A DNA stretch of 64,000 nt from UBA935 sp031556725 (GCA_031556725.1 JAVBSL010000011.1:38123-102122); one strand, 5' to 3'. Shown: positions 25,824 through 34,050, counted from the stretch's first letter. The notes: generated from the letters alone by a model not told the origin. Numbers and translations: made by a program.

Positions 25824-27182
25824 TTAATCGGGTATCGGGACAATGCTTTTTCTGTAAACATTTTTCAACAGCAACAAACACACGACTGAACTTACAACTC
25901 CTGTGATCGGATAAGCAAGCCACACATAATTGATGTTGCCGCTTAAAGACAGCACATAGGCAACAGGAAACAAAACAATGATTTGCCGGATCAAGGAAGA
26001 CACTAAACTGGATAATCCCCTGCCAAGAGATTGAAAGCTTGTTTGACTAATCAGACAAAAACCTTCAAAAATGAAATAAGTGCTTATTATACGAAGTGCC
26101 GGGACACCGATCTCGCGCATTACCTCTGAAGCATTAAAAAGACTTAGAAGTTGATTGGGGAAAAGCTGAAAAACTATTGTACCGGCAAGCATTATAATCG
26201 CCATATAGAGCATACCGCAGCGAAGCGTACCCATAATCCGTTTTTTTTGTTTTGCGCCTAAGTTATAAGCCATAATCGGCAGCATTCCGCTGGTAAGTCC
26301 ATAAACAGGCATGAATATGAAATTTTGCAGTTTGTAATAAATGCCAAAGACTGCTGTGGCTGTGGCAGAGAAGGTCAAAAGTATTCCATTTAGCAGAAAG
26401 TTTGCCACAGAGCCGATGGACTGCATAATAATGGCGGGCAGTCCGATTTTGTATATTTGCTTAATGATACTAAAATTAAAACGGAAATCAATAAACGAGA
26501 TTTTAAGCTCTTTGTTGCAATGCTGGTGTAGTAAAAAAGCGCACATAAATCCTGTGAATTGCCCAATTACCGTAGCAATGGCAGCACCCTGCGCACCAAG
26601 GGCAGGAAATCCCAATAACCCAAAAATTAGGATGGGGTCAAGAATAACATTGACAATGGCTCCGATGATCTGCGATATCATTGATAAAAAGGATCGACCA
26701 CTGGCCTGTAAGAACTTTTCAAACAAAAGTTGCCCAAACATGAATACAGAAAATATCAAGCAGACAGACATATAGTCAATGCCGTATGTTATTATTTCCG
26801 CATCTGCTGTTTGAATTGCAAAGAACTGGCGCGTAAAGAACAGTCCTATTACAAGGGATATCAGATACGAGAATACTGCCAACAGCACGCCGTGCTCCGC
26901 TATTAACCGAGCTTTTGAAATATTCTTTTCACCCAATGTACGAGATAAAAAGGCATTTACCCCAACGCAGGTGCCAACACCCAGCGCTATCATCAAAGTT
27001 TGCATCGGAAATGTGAGGGATACGGCACTTAAAGCTTTTTCGCTGAATCTGGCAATAAAAATCGAGTCAACAACATTGTAAAGCGCCTGGATCATCATGG
27101 AAAACATGATGGGCAGGGATAGGGATAGTAAGAGTTTGTTTACGGGGATTGTTTCCATTTTGTTTGTTCTGGGAGTTTGCAT
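25824..27182 (-). CDS. MATE family multidrug efflux transporter (attenuator-controlled)
   Basis: A 452-residue, 12-helix exporter with LLLSLSLPIMFSMMIQALYN, VDSIFIARFSEKALSAVSL and a second half beginning IYKIGLPAIIMQSIG. The frame is open to 27272, but that extension passes through an intrinsic terminator; the ATG at 27182 has AAAGGA at good spacing and the family N-terminus. A 25-codon leader peptide gene and terminator lie in the 160-nt leader, so expression is probably induced by conditions that stall ribosomes. Confidence 0.93.
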   Translation of the reverse strand: MQTPRTNKMETIPVNKLLLSLSLPIMFSMMIQALYNVVDSIFIARFSEKALSAVSLTFPMQTLMIALGVGTCVGVNAFLSRTLGEKNISKARLIAEHGVLLAVFSYLISLVIGLFFTRQFFAIQTADAEIITYGIDYMSVCLIFSVFMFGQLLFEKFLQASGRSFLSMISQIIGAIVNVILDPILIFGLLGFPALGAQGAAIATVIGQFTGFMCAFLLHQHCNKELKISFIDFRFNFSIIKQIYKIGLPAIIMQSIGSVANFLLNGILLTFSATATAVFGIYYKLQNFIFMPVYGLTSGMLPIMAYNLGAKQKKRIMGTLRCGMLYMAIIMLAGTIVFQLFPNQLLSLFNASEVMREIGVPALRIISTYFIFEGFCLISQTSFQSLGRGLSSLVSSLIRQIIVLFPVAYVLSLSGNINYVWLAYPITGVVSSVVCLLLLKNVYRKSIVPIPD

Positions 27183-27208
27183 AATTTTCTTTCCTTTCTT
27201 AAAAAACG

Positions 27209-27238
27209 CAAAAAAAGAGTGGGTATTGCCTCCACTCT
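27209..27238 (-). terminator. Attenuator (intrinsic terminator) in the MATE leader
   Basis: On the minus strand AGAGTGG (27238-27232) and CCACTCT (27222-27216) pair and are followed at once by a run of seven T. It lies 9 nt after the leader peptide stop codon and about 30 nt before the MATE start, the classical layout for ribosome-mediated attenuation. Confidence 0.8.
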
Positions 27239-27246
27239 CCCAGATA

Positions 27247-27324
27247 CTAAGGATCATCGTCCCAAGTAACAATAATCAAATATTTAATTATAAATACCAA
27301 CGCTTTAGTCAGCGTAGACAGCAT
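27247..27324 (-). CDS. Leader peptide, 25 aa, upstream of MATE gene
   Basis: A 25-codon frame (start MLSTLTKALVF, end IVTWDDDP) begins about 18 nt after the predicted transcription start and stops 9 nt before the attenuator hairpin. The ribosome binding site is weak. Its place between promoter and terminator is the evidence; the hydrophobic middle and acidic WDDDP end could favour ribosome pausing. A ribosome stalled here by an antibiotic would keep the terminator from forming. The mechanism is inferred. Confidence 0.6.
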   Translation of the reverse strand: MLSTLTKALVFIIKYLIIVTWDDDP

Positions 27325-27348
27325 TTAAAATTTTACTGCCTAAAGTAT

Positions 27349-27376
27349 ATTATACCGGTGTTTGTAAAAATGTCAA
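27349..27376 (-). promoter_or_regulatory. Sigma-A promoter of the attenuated MATE gene
   Basis: On the minus strand a consensus TTGACA (27376-27371) and TATAAT (27354-27349) are separated by 16 bp, placing the transcript start near 27342. Both boxes match consensus exactly, so initiation should be strong and control should act mainly at the attenuator. Confidence 0.8.
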
Positions 27377-27465
27377 TAGAGGCATTTCTTTGTTCTTTTC
27401 TTTCGCTCTAATTTGATATATGATATTAGCATGAAAGAAAAAACTACAGAAAATAAGGGAGCTCT

Positions 27466-28305
27466 ATGGAAACTTTATATGTGACTGATTTAGACGGAAC
27501 CTTGCTAAATCAGGAAGAACAAGTAGAAGAGTACAGTATCGAAGTGATTCATAAATGTATGGAGCAGGGTGTCAAATTCACCTTTGCAACCGCCCGCTCA
27601 CTGGTATCTGCCCGGGTGGTAACCAGGGGACTGAATATAGACGGACCGGTGATTGTTTATAATGGGGCATTTATTATGAATGCCACTACCGGAGAAAAAT
27701 TGTACTCTCAGACTTTTACAGAGGAGGAGCAGGAATTTATAGCTAATTTGCTGACTTCCCGGAATATATCGCCGATCGTGTATTCCTTTCATAATGGAGT
27801 TGAAAAGGTATCCTGGTGTACAGCCGGAGAAAATGAGGGAATGAAGCGTTATTTCAGTCTTCGCAAGGGGGATAAACGACTGAACCCTTTGACAGGTGAA
27901 GGGGAGAAACGGCTGTATGACGGGGATGTTTTTTATTATACCTGTATCGGCGAGAAAGAAGAATTGCAACCAATTTATGACTGCTTAAAAGATAATGAGC
28001 ACTATACCTGCATTTTACAGCAGGAGCTTTACCGGGAGGAATACTGGTGCGAGATTATGCCGAAGAAGGCCACCAAGGCACAGGCGATTCAGCAGTTAAA
28101 AGAAATGTGGAAATGTGACCGGATTGTATCCTTTGGCGATGCCATTAACGACCTTCCTATGTTCACTATATCTGATGAATGCTATGCGGTGGAAAACGCA
28201 GTGGAAGAGCTGAAGGTTGTGGCGACGGGAGTGATTGCTGGTAATCAGGAACAGGGTGTGGCTAAGTGGTTGGCAGAAAATGTAGTTACTGTAAAGCAAC
28301 CTTAG
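27466..28305 (+). CDS. Cof-type HAD family sugar-phosphatase-like hydrolase
   Basis: A 279-residue HAD subclass IIB enzyme. Motif I is TDLDGTLLN, motif II lies in the FATARS region, the catalytic Lys is in PKKATKAQAIQQL, and motif IV is VSFGDAINDLPMF. The C2 cap domain occupies about 85-190. Such enzymes dephosphorylate small phosphorylated sugars or cofactors; the substrate is not readable. AAGGGAG precedes the ATG. A terminator-like hairpin lies 17 nt downstream. Confidence 0.9.
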   Translation: METLYVTDLDGTLLNQEEQVEEYSIEVIHKCMEQGVKFTFATARSLVSARVVTRGLNIDGPVIVYNGAFIMNATTGEKLYSQTFTEEEQEFIANLLTSRNISPIVYSFHNGVEKVSWCTAGENEGMKRYFSLRKGDKRLNPLTGEGEKRLYDGDVFYYTCIGEKEELQPIYDCLKDNEHYTCILQQELYREEYWCEIMPKKATKAQAIQQLKEMWKCDRIVSFGDAINDLPMFTISDECYAVENAVEELKVVATGVIAGNQEQGVAKWLAENVVTVKQP

Positions 28306-28321
28306 AGGAGGAGTAGATGAA

Positions 28322-28369
28322 ATACCAAATGCTGTAAAATAGCATGTTAATTTACAGCATGCGGTATTG
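28322..28369 (+). terminator. Hairpin terminator after the HAD gene
   Basis: Arms of 18 nt (28322-28339 and 28352-28369) pair at 16 positions around a 12-nt loop and are followed by GATTATTTTATA. The U-run is imperfect, but the stem is long. Confidence 0.6.
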
Positions 28370-28413
28370 ATTATTTTATATGGTTATAATAGAGAAAAAA
28401 GGAGGTATTTATC

Positions 28414-28539
28414 ATGCCAAATATTAAACCGATATCTGATTTGAGAAATTATACAGAAGTATTGAAGGAGGTAGCTGAGGGCAGCCCCGTTTACCTGACA
28501 AAGAATGGGAGCAGAACTATCAAGGAAATTTGGAATTAG
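28414..28539 (+). pseudogene. Truncated Phd/YefM-type antitoxin
   Basis: A good AGGAGG site and ATG start a 41-residue frame that matches the N-terminus of Phd/YefM antitoxins (IKPISDLRNYTEVLKEVAEG, SPVYLTKNG). The family continues RGRYAI and a toxin-binding tail. Here it jumps after KNGSRT to a short unrelated end, so the C-terminal half is lost. No toxin gene follows. It is a solitary remnant, though the DNA-binding part could still be made. Confidence 0.65.
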
Positions 28540-28591
28540 AATGACGATGGAAGATGATGAAGAATAAATTTACTACCGGGAGGATGGTAAA

Positions 28592-29821
28592 GTGAAGATT
28601 AGACTGGCAACGATAGCAGACAGCAGAGAAATACTAAAGATATATGCGCAATACATAGATACGCCGATTACGTTTGAATATACACTCCCGGAAGAAAATG
28701 AATTCGCAGAAAGGATCAGGAACACTACAAGTATCTATCCATACCTGGTCTGCGAAGAAAAAGGAGAGATTGTCGGGTACGCCTACGCCCACAGACATAA
28801 GGAAAGGGAGGCATATCAGTGGAATGCGGAGCTTTCAGTTTATATTGACCAGGCTTACACTGCCAAAGGATTAGGCAAGAAGCTGTATGGTGCGTTAATC
28901 GAGATATTAAAATTACAGGGTGTAAAAACTGTTTATGGCGGGGTTACTGTGCCTAATGAAAAAAGTGAAAGGCTTCATACAGCTATGGGATTTAGTTTGC
29001 TTGGGGTGTATCGCAACACTGGATATAAATGCGGAAAGTGGCATGATGTGGCCTGGTTTGAAAAAGCAATTGCACCATATGACCAGGTATCTCAAGCTAT
29101 TCTACCGATAAATAAAGTTCCAAAGGAAAAAATCGCAGCAATTATCCAAAGAAATAGTAAGGATGGAGATATTTATAATAGAATCGTAAGTTTATTTCAG
29201 AATTATCCTGAAGTTCTGTATGGGTTTACCGAGATTCCCTACAGCGATTACAGGACCAAATACAAAGGCGCGCTGTTGTTTGCGGTTCCTCATACCGAGT
29301 TTCTTGATTTGGAAACATACAGTGAAGAAAAACTTGAGAATCTGATTGCCAAAGCCCGCCAGAAGGTTAATGCAATTCAAGGAGATATTGAACGTATCCT
29401 GACAGAAGAGAATAGTACCTATGAGATCCCTCCGGTTGCTCAATCAAGTGAGGAAACCCTGACAGCACCATTTTCATTTAAGTTTGGCGCGGTTAATTCC
29501 GGTATAGGATGGATTGGGAAAAACGGTGTTTTGATTACAGAAAAGTATGGTCCCCGTGTGCGGCTGGCAGCAGTGCTGATTAACTTTGACTTTCCCATTG
29601 TGCCACCCATAAAGAGTAGCAAATGCCCGGAGGACTGTATGGAATGTGTAAAGGCGTGCCCCCATAAAGTGTTAAAGGGGAAACAGTGGGATATCGAAAC
29701 AAAGCGTTCGGAAATAATCGATTATCAACTATGTAATCAAAAAAGAAGCCTCTATATAAAAACCCATGATCGGAAGCATGCCTGCGGTTTTTGCATGGTT
29801 GCCTGCCCATATGGGTTATAA
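28592..29821 (+). CDS. GNAT acetyltransferase fused to QueG-like 4Fe-4S protein
   Basis: Residues 1-165 are a phosphinothricin/methionine-sulfoximine-type N-acetyltransferase (PYLVCEEKGEIVGYAYAHRH, AYTAKGLGKKLY acetyl-CoA loop, HTAMGFSLLGVYRNTGYK). Residues ~170-409 resemble epoxyqueuosine reductase-related proteins: FKFGAVNSGIGWIGKNG, then two iron-sulfur motifs, CPEDCMECVKACP and CGFCMVACP. The GTG start has GGGAGG 8 nt upstream. No frameshift or stop separates the halves, so one polypeptide is made. The iron-sulfur half lacks the full length of QueG, and its activity is unproven. Confidence 0.82.
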   Translation: MKIRLATIADSREILKIYAQYIDTPITFEYTLPEENEFAERIRNTTSIYPYLVCEEKGEIVGYAYAHRHKEREAYQWNAELSVYIDQAYTAKGLGKKLYGALIEILKLQGVKTVYGGVTVPNEKSERLHTAMGFSLLGVYRNTGYKCGKWHDVAWFEKAIAPYDQVSQAILPINKVPKEKIAAIIQRNSKDGDIYNRIVSLFQNYPEVLYGFTEIPYSDYRTKYKGALLFAVPHTEFLDLETYSEEKLENLIAKARQKVNAIQGDIERILTEENSTYEIPPVAQSSEETLTAPFSFKFGAVNSGIGWIGKNGVLITEKYGPRVRLAAVLINFDFPIVPPIKSSKCPEDCMECVKACPHKVLKGKQWDIETKRSEIIDYQLCNQKRSLYIKTHDRKHACGFCMVACPYGL

Positions 29822-29850
29822 ATATATTAGATCAGCAGGAACAGGAAGAT

Positions 29851-30549
29851 ATGAAAAAGAAAAAAATGATTAAACGGATAGTCCTGATAGCCATGACAAT
29901 TGTTATAGTAATTGGCATAGCTTTCGGTATTTATGCCCAGGATTACTACAAGGCTACCATAAATGAGGAATCCTATGCAGCTACCAGAGAGGGTATACTT
30001 ACTATTATGTATCCTCAGGAACCAAGTGGAGTGGGATTTATCTTTTATCCCGGCGGAAAAGTGGAGGAAACGGCTTATTACCCTTTGCTGAAACAGCTTT
30101 CCGATCAGGGAATTACCTGTGTATTGGTGAAGATGCCCCTTCATCTGGCGGTGTTCGGAGTGGACAGAGCTGATGAAGTATTGGAAACACCATTGCTGGA
30201 TAATGTGAAAGAGTGGTATATCGGCGGGCATTCCCTGGGCGGAGCCATGGCAAGCAGCTATGCGGAAAAGCACCTTGACGAGTTAAGCGGCCTGATACTG
30301 CTGGCAGCCTATCCGGTAAACCCAATGAACATTCCACTGATTGCAATCTATGGCAGTGAAGATGGTGTCCTCAACCGGGAAAAGTTGACGGGAATCGAAC
30401 ATCTGGTTAAAATAGAAGGCGGAAATCATGCTTATTTTGGTGATTATGGGGAACAAAAGGGTGACGGTGCAGCAACTATCACCAGAGAAGAGCAACAGTA
30501 CCAATGCGTTCAGGAAATATTAGATTTTATAGAAAATACAAAGGATTGA
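29851..30549 (+). CDS. Alpha/beta hydrolase, membrane-anchored or secreted
   Basis: From the ATG at 29851 (AGGAAG upstream) the 233-residue product starts with a Lys-rich end and one hydrophobic helix (IVLIAMTIVIVIGIAFGI), likely an anchor. The hydrolase domain has FIFYPGGKVEE, the nucleophile GGHSLGGAMA, an Asp in IYGSEDGVL and the His in GGNHAYFG. An internal upstream ATG at 29791 lies inside the preceding gene and is not used. It matches alpha/beta-hydrolase_5-type small hydrolases. The substrate is unknown. Confidence 0.85.
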   Translation: MKKKKMIKRIVLIAMTIVIVIGIAFGIYAQDYYKATINEESYAATREGILTIMYPQEPSGVGFIFYPGGKVEETAYYPLLKQLSDQGITCVLVKMPLHLAVFGVDRADEVLETPLLDNVKEWYIGGHSLGGAMASSYAEKHLDELSGLILLAAYPVNPMNIPLIAIYGSEDGVLNREKLTGIEHLVKIEGGNHAYFGDYGEQKGDGAATITREEQQYQCVQEILDFIENTKD

Positions 30550-30564
30550 GAAAGGCAGAATAAA

Positions 30565-30765
30565 ATGGAAAAGAAATTTAAAGAACGTTACCTGGCAGGA
30601 GAAGTGGAGTTTGAGGAAATTGATGACTACTCTCAGGAGTGGGGAATGAGTGACACCGAAGATACCCTACGGGAATACCTGGGGCTTAATGCCGAGGAAG
30701 AAGATGCCTGGATCAGCATTGGCGAGGATGCTTTGAAGGAATTGCTGAATAAAGCAAAAAACTGA
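30565..30765 (+). CDS. Small acidic hypothetical protein, 66 aa
   Basis: A Glu/Asp-rich, helical protein with no membrane segment (FKERYLAGEVEFEEIDDYSQ, then LREYLGLNAEEEDAW). It starts 15 nt after the hydrolase stop behind AAAGGCAG, so it is in the same transcript. I know similar short proteins from clostridial genomes without an assigned function. No motif suggests activity. Confidence 0.7.
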   Translation: MEKKFKERYLAGEVEFEEIDDYSQEWGMSDTEDTLREYLGLNAEEEDAWISIGEDALKELLNKAKN

Positions 30766-30826
30766 AATTCATATTATTGTGAAATGTGGAAATAATAAGC
30801 TTTCAGAATAGATAATGAGGGTTGGC

Positions 30827-31576
30827 ATGAATGATAATTTAAACTGGTTTTTGTCAAATAGTGTGGAAGCGAAATACCGCTTTGCTTCTTTTTCTCTACC
30901 ACATTTTATTTATATGGTCTTAGGGGTGGCGGCTATTGCCGGTATGGCCTGGTATGTCAAAAGATGTAGCCTGGAACGGGCAGAAAAGACCATAAAAGTT
31001 ATCAGTATTATTTTACTGGTTTTTTATTTTCTGCGGGCATATATGTTTTACCGGTACTATGAAAACTTTGAACTTCTGGACATTGCCCCGCTACATTTGT
31101 GCATTATCAGTGGTTTTGTTTTGCCGGCTACGGTATTTACGAAAAATAAGCTGCTCTGGAATCTCTCCTACAGCGTGTTGATGCCGGGAGCTTTAGTTGC
31201 CATTATCACGCCGGAGGTGACCTTAACCAGGTATCATGCCTTTGGTTGGATGCCGCTGATTTTTTTTATCTGGCACTTTCTGGTGGTGATGATCCCCATT
31301 CTGCAAATTGCTTCGGGAGAACTGATTCCCGACATCAGACAATTTTCAAAAGTAACCTTGCTATTATGTGGCTATGCACTTTTTATTTTTATCTTAAATA
31401 AAAGACTAGACACTAATTATCTATATCTCAATGGAGCAGCCAAAGGAACCGTACTGGAAATTTTTGAAAACTGGTTGGGAAATCCCGGTTATATTATTCC
31501 CATGGCAATACTGGTGTTGTTAGCCAGTTTTCTGATGTTTTTGCCCTGGGTGTTAAAGCGGGATAAATCTGATTAG
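30827..31576 (+). CDS. YwaF family (TIGR02206) membrane protein
   Basis: Seven predicted membrane helices in ~249 residues, with the family marks FSLPHFIYMVLGVA, IAPLHLCIISGF and FIWHFLVVMIPI. Function is unknown; the family is widespread in Firmicutes. The frame has an ATG at 30815, but the ATG at 30827 has GAGGG at good spacing and gives the usual N-terminus (NDNLNWFLSN). The hydrophobic, uncharged profile suggests a small transporter or integral enzyme. Confidence 0.85.
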   Translation: MNDNLNWFLSNSVEAKYRFASFSLPHFIYMVLGVAAIAGMAWYVKRCSLERAEKTIKVISIILLVFYFLRAYMFYRYYENFELLDIAPLHLCIISGFVLPATVFTKNKLLWNLSYSVLMPGALVAIITPEVTLTRYHAFGWMPLIFFIWHFLVVMIPILQIASGELIPDIRQFSKVTLLLCGYALFIFILNKRLDTNYLYLNGAAKGTVLEIFENWLGNPGYIIPMAILVLLASFLMFLPWVLKRDKSD

Positions 31577-31625
31577 AAGAACAAAAATAAAAGCCATGAA
31601 TATCATAACCTTATAAGGATTGATA

Positions 31626-31684
31626 AGTTTGAAAGTTCCTTTCAAACTACTTATTAACGCAGTATCGCAAGCAGGCTTGCGATA
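31626..31684 (+). other. Two adjacent perfect hairpins in the amidase leader
   Basis: A 10-bp stem with a 3-nt loop (31626-31648) is followed by a perfect 10-bp stem with a 2-nt spacer (31663-31684). The second ends 4 nt before the AGGAGG site of the amidase gene. No U-run follows either, so these are not simple terminators. They may limit or gate translation; the role is inferred. Confidence 0.5.
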
Positions 31685-31699
31685 TGCAGGAGGTATATC

Positions 31700-32275
31700 A
31701 TGGCTATTAAAATTTACATTGACCAGGGGCATAACCCTGGGGGAGTGAACGGCGGAGCGATAGTCGGGGAGATAGAAGAACAGGAAATCAATTATAATGT
31801 GGGCATTATGCTTGCGGATATCCTGCGTTCCGATTATCGGTTTGAAGTTAAGACCTCAAGAACCTCACCCACGCAGGTGCTGGGATATAATGTTACCACC
31901 AGTCTTGCTGAGCGGGTAAATCAGGCCAATGCGTGGCCTGCCGATTATTTTATCAGTATTCATAGCAATTCCAATCCCAGCCCGGCTATTAACGGCGCAG
32001 AAGTGTACATCTATGAGTTTTATACCCAGGCCGAATATCTGGCCCAGCATGTTCTTCAAAGAATCGCGCAGATTGTAGGCGTAAGGGATAATGGTGTCAG
32101 AGCCAACCCCTCTTTGTATGTGCTGCGTAAAACCAATATGACATCCATTTTGGTGGAGCTTGGCTATATGACCAATCCGGGTGATCTGCAAAAATTGCTG
32201 AACGATCAGGGCGCATATGCCTATGCAATTTATATCGGCTTATTGGATTATTTTGGTCTTTCTCCCCTCAGCTAA
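31700..32275 (+). CDS. N-acetylmuramoyl-L-alanine amidase (Amidase_3)
   Basis: A 191-residue zinc hydrolase that cleaves the amide between MurNAc and the stem peptide. Zinc ligands are in IDQGHNP (His), EQEINYN (Glu) and ISIHSNSN (His), and the catalytic Glu is in SILVELGYMTN. There is no signal peptide or binding repeat, unlike secreted cell-wall amidases, which suggests release by lysis or a spore/prophage role. AGGAGG stands 8 nt before the ATG. Confidence 0.92.
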   Translation: MAIKIYIDQGHNPGGVNGGAIVGEIEEQEINYNVGIMLADILRSDYRFEVKTSRTSPTQVLGYNVTTSLAERVNQANAWPADYFISIHSNSNPSPAINGAEVYIYEFYTQAEYLAQHVLQRIAQIVGVRDNGVRANPSLYVLRKTNMTSILVELGYMTNPGDLQKLLNDQGAYAYAIYIGLLDYFGLSPLS

Positions 32276-32318
32276 ACGAAGGATTTCTCCGATATATTTT
32301 TTACAAGGAGAAATGTGC

Positions 32319-32558
32319 ATGGAAATGTTAATCGAAAATCTTAAAACCGCTATTCAGTACCGGCAGTTGGCCAGAAGTGAACGCCACACCAGAGAAGCGG
32401 AGAAGAAAAAAGAGGAATTTTTGGAAAAACTGCATATAGCGGAAGCCAGTCAGGCGGAATTACATGAAGTCAAATCAGCCCTTAACGGGGCAGATGCCGA
32501 AAGTAAGCGTAACCAATTGATGATGTTGCTGATGAATCAAACTGCCGGGAGCATATGA
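32319..32558 (+). CDS. Small coiled-coil protein, 79 aa
   Basis: AAGGAG lies 8 nt before the ATG at 32319. The product is one long charged helix (LARSERHTREAEKKKEEFLE, then EASQAELHEVKSALNGADAE), with heptad-like spacing. It follows the amidase by 43 nt and shares its terminator, so it is likely part of the same small unit. I do not recognise the family. Confidence 0.65.
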   Translation: MEMLIENLKTAIQYRQLARSERHTREAEKKKEEFLEKLHIAEASQAELHEVKSALNGADAESKRNQLMMLLMNQTAGSI

Positions 32559-32579
32559 GCCACCGGCAGTTTGATTTTT
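32535..32579 (+). terminator. Rho-independent terminator after amidase/coiled-coil genes
   Basis: Perfect 14-bp arms at 32535-32548 and 32563-32576 enclose a 14-nt loop that contains the coiled-coil gene's stop codon. TTTTT closes the second arm. Confidence 0.8.
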
Positions 32580-32583
32580 AAAA

Positions 32584-32682
32584 CACGAAAACGAATATTT
32601 TATATAGAGGTTTTTACACGAAAACGAGATTTTTACAGTTTCGTATATGCACGAAAACAAGATTTATATAAGGCTATTGCAT
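32584..32682. repeat. Three tandem units with exact 33-bp period
   Basis: CACGAAAAC recurs at 32584, 32617 and 32650, each followed by G/A-A-rich then T-rich bases (CACGAAAACGAGATTT in the second). The first ~16 bases of each unit are conserved and the rest diverge. The spacing is exactly 33 bp, three DNA turns. There is no spacer/repeat symmetry as in CRISPR. It looks like a cluster of protein-binding sites upstream of the HAD remnant. Confidence 0.6.
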
Positions 32683-32750
32683 AAGGTGTCTGCCATAGAG
32701 TAGAATAGATATATTAAAGAGCCACAGTAAAAAAGAGGGGTGATAATACA

Positions 32751-32894
32751 ATGAATGGTAAGGCATTATTTTGGGATTTTGATGGAACGCTCATTCATCC
32801 CAACGAATCCTTTTTAGATTCACTGAAAAATGCGTTTAAAAAGTGTGACTATATATGTGACAGACTTTCGGAAATTCCGTTGATATTGACATAA
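32751..32894 (+). pseudogene. Truncated HAD-family phosphatase
   Basis: GAGGGG and an ATG begin a 47-residue frame with motif I of HAD phosphatases (ALFWDFDGTLIHPNESF). It stops at 32892 without motifs II-IV or a cap. The ~55 bases that follow show no continuation before the next gene, so most of the gene has been deleted. It carries the nucleophilic Asp but cannot fold as an enzyme. Confidence 0.7.
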
Positions 32895-32954
32895 TCAGGG
32901 ATATTATTGAAGTAGCGGCACCAATAAAGGGAATCATTAAGGAGGTAAAAACCT

Positions 32955-33470
32955 ATGGAAACGATAGATTTAAGGTTCAAATATACACAGGCTGAATATG
33001 TAAAAGCCGAAAGACAAAATTTATTTGCCACTAAAGCAATTACGAAAGCCAGCGTGATAATTTTTCCGATATGTGTACTGCTTACAATATGGTATTTATT
33101 CTTTTCAGAATTTAGCACATTAAGTATTATAGCATTGGTTGCAGCAGTATTTGCCTTGATGGCCAATGGTATTTTATATTTTTATATACCTGTTTACAAG
33201 TTTAAGCATACATCAAAGTATCATGAGGAATACCAACTGATATTTTCAAAAAAGGATATTAAATTCAGAACACCAACTATTAATTCGGAGTTAAAATGGA
33301 ATGTTTACACGGAAATTTGGGAAAGTGCTGAATTCTTTTTTTTGGTGCAAACTCCGCGTATGTATGCACTTATACCCAAAAGAGCGTTTCCGGATTCAGC
33401 CACGCAACAAGCCTTCGAAAAAATGGCTTTGTCACAGTTGAAATGCACAAAAAGAATGGTGGGCAAATAG
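32955..33470 (+). CDS. YcxB-like membrane protein, 171 aa
   Basis: Two adjacent membrane helices at about 30-80 (ASVIIFPICVLLTIWYLFF and SIIALVAAVFALMANGI) are followed by a beta-rich cytoplasmic domain ending MYALIPKRAFPDSATQQAFE, the YcxB-like C-terminal signature. The function of this family is not known. A good GGAGG site precedes the ATG. It starts the run of plus-strand genes up to 35703. Confidence 0.8.
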   Translation: METIDLRFKYTQAEYVKAERQNLFATKAITKASVIIFPICVLLTIWYLFFSEFSTLSIIALVAAVFALMANGILYFYIPVYKFKHTSKYHEEYQLIFSKKDIKFRTPTINSELKWNVYTEIWESAEFFFLVQTPRMYALIPKRAFPDSATQQAFEKMALSQLKCTKRMVGK

Positions 33471-33519
33471 AATAGGAAAGATATACAATAGATAGAGTAG
33501 AAGGAAAAGGAGAAGCAAA

Positions 33520-34050
33520 ATGAATGAAAATGTAGATTTTTTAAAACTGGCGGCAGAACGGTATTCGGTACGTAAGTTTACCGACAAGCCTATTGCGCAG
33601 GAGGATCTGGATAAAATACTCAAAGCGGGTTATCTGGCACCCACAGCCTGTAACCTTCAACCACAGCGGATTCTGGTTATCAATAGTGAAGAAGGAGTAT
33701 CTAAATTGCGAAAGTGCACAAGTAATCATTTTAATGCACCTGCAGCAATGCTTGTTTGCTATGATAAGAATAAGTGCTGGAAGCGGAACTTTGATGGTAA
33801 GAGCAGCGGTGATATTGATGCCGGTATTGTGACAACCCATATGATGATGGCAGCCCATTCATTGGGTGTAGGAACCACATGGGTCATGTATTTTATTCCT
33901 GAAGCTGTGATAGAAGAATTTGCGGTTCCTGATAACCTTGAACCGGTCGCTTTGCTTGTGATGGGTTATCCGGCCGAAGATGCACAACCATCCCCCAACC
34001 ATTTGAAATTTAAACCGATGGAAGATATTGTATCATACAATGAGTGGTAA
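33520..34050 (+). CDS. Nitroreductase family protein
   Basis: A 176-residue FMN-dependent oxidoreductase. The FMN phosphate-binding start ERYSVRKFTDKPI is present, with LAPTACNLQPQRIL, AHSLGVGTTWVMYF and the C-terminal LLVMGYPAEDAQPS. It likely reduces nitro or quinone-type compounds with NAD(P)H as a homodimer. AAGGAGAAGC precedes the ATG. The next gene begins 13 nt after its stop. Confidence 0.9.
   Translation: MNENVDFLKLAAERYSVRKFTDKPIAQEDLDKILKAGYLAPTACNLQPQRILVINSEEGVSKLRKCTSNHFNAPAAMLVCYDKNKCWKRNFDGKSSGDIDAGIVTTHMMMAAHSLGVGTTWVMYFIPEAVIEEFAVPDNLEPVALLVMGYPAEDAQPSPNHLKFKPMEDIVSYNEW

Noticed and set aside
32584..32682. CRISPR array
   Set aside because: The 33-bp units are adjacent with decaying second halves, there are only three, and there are no constant-repeat/variable-spacer boundaries or cas genes.
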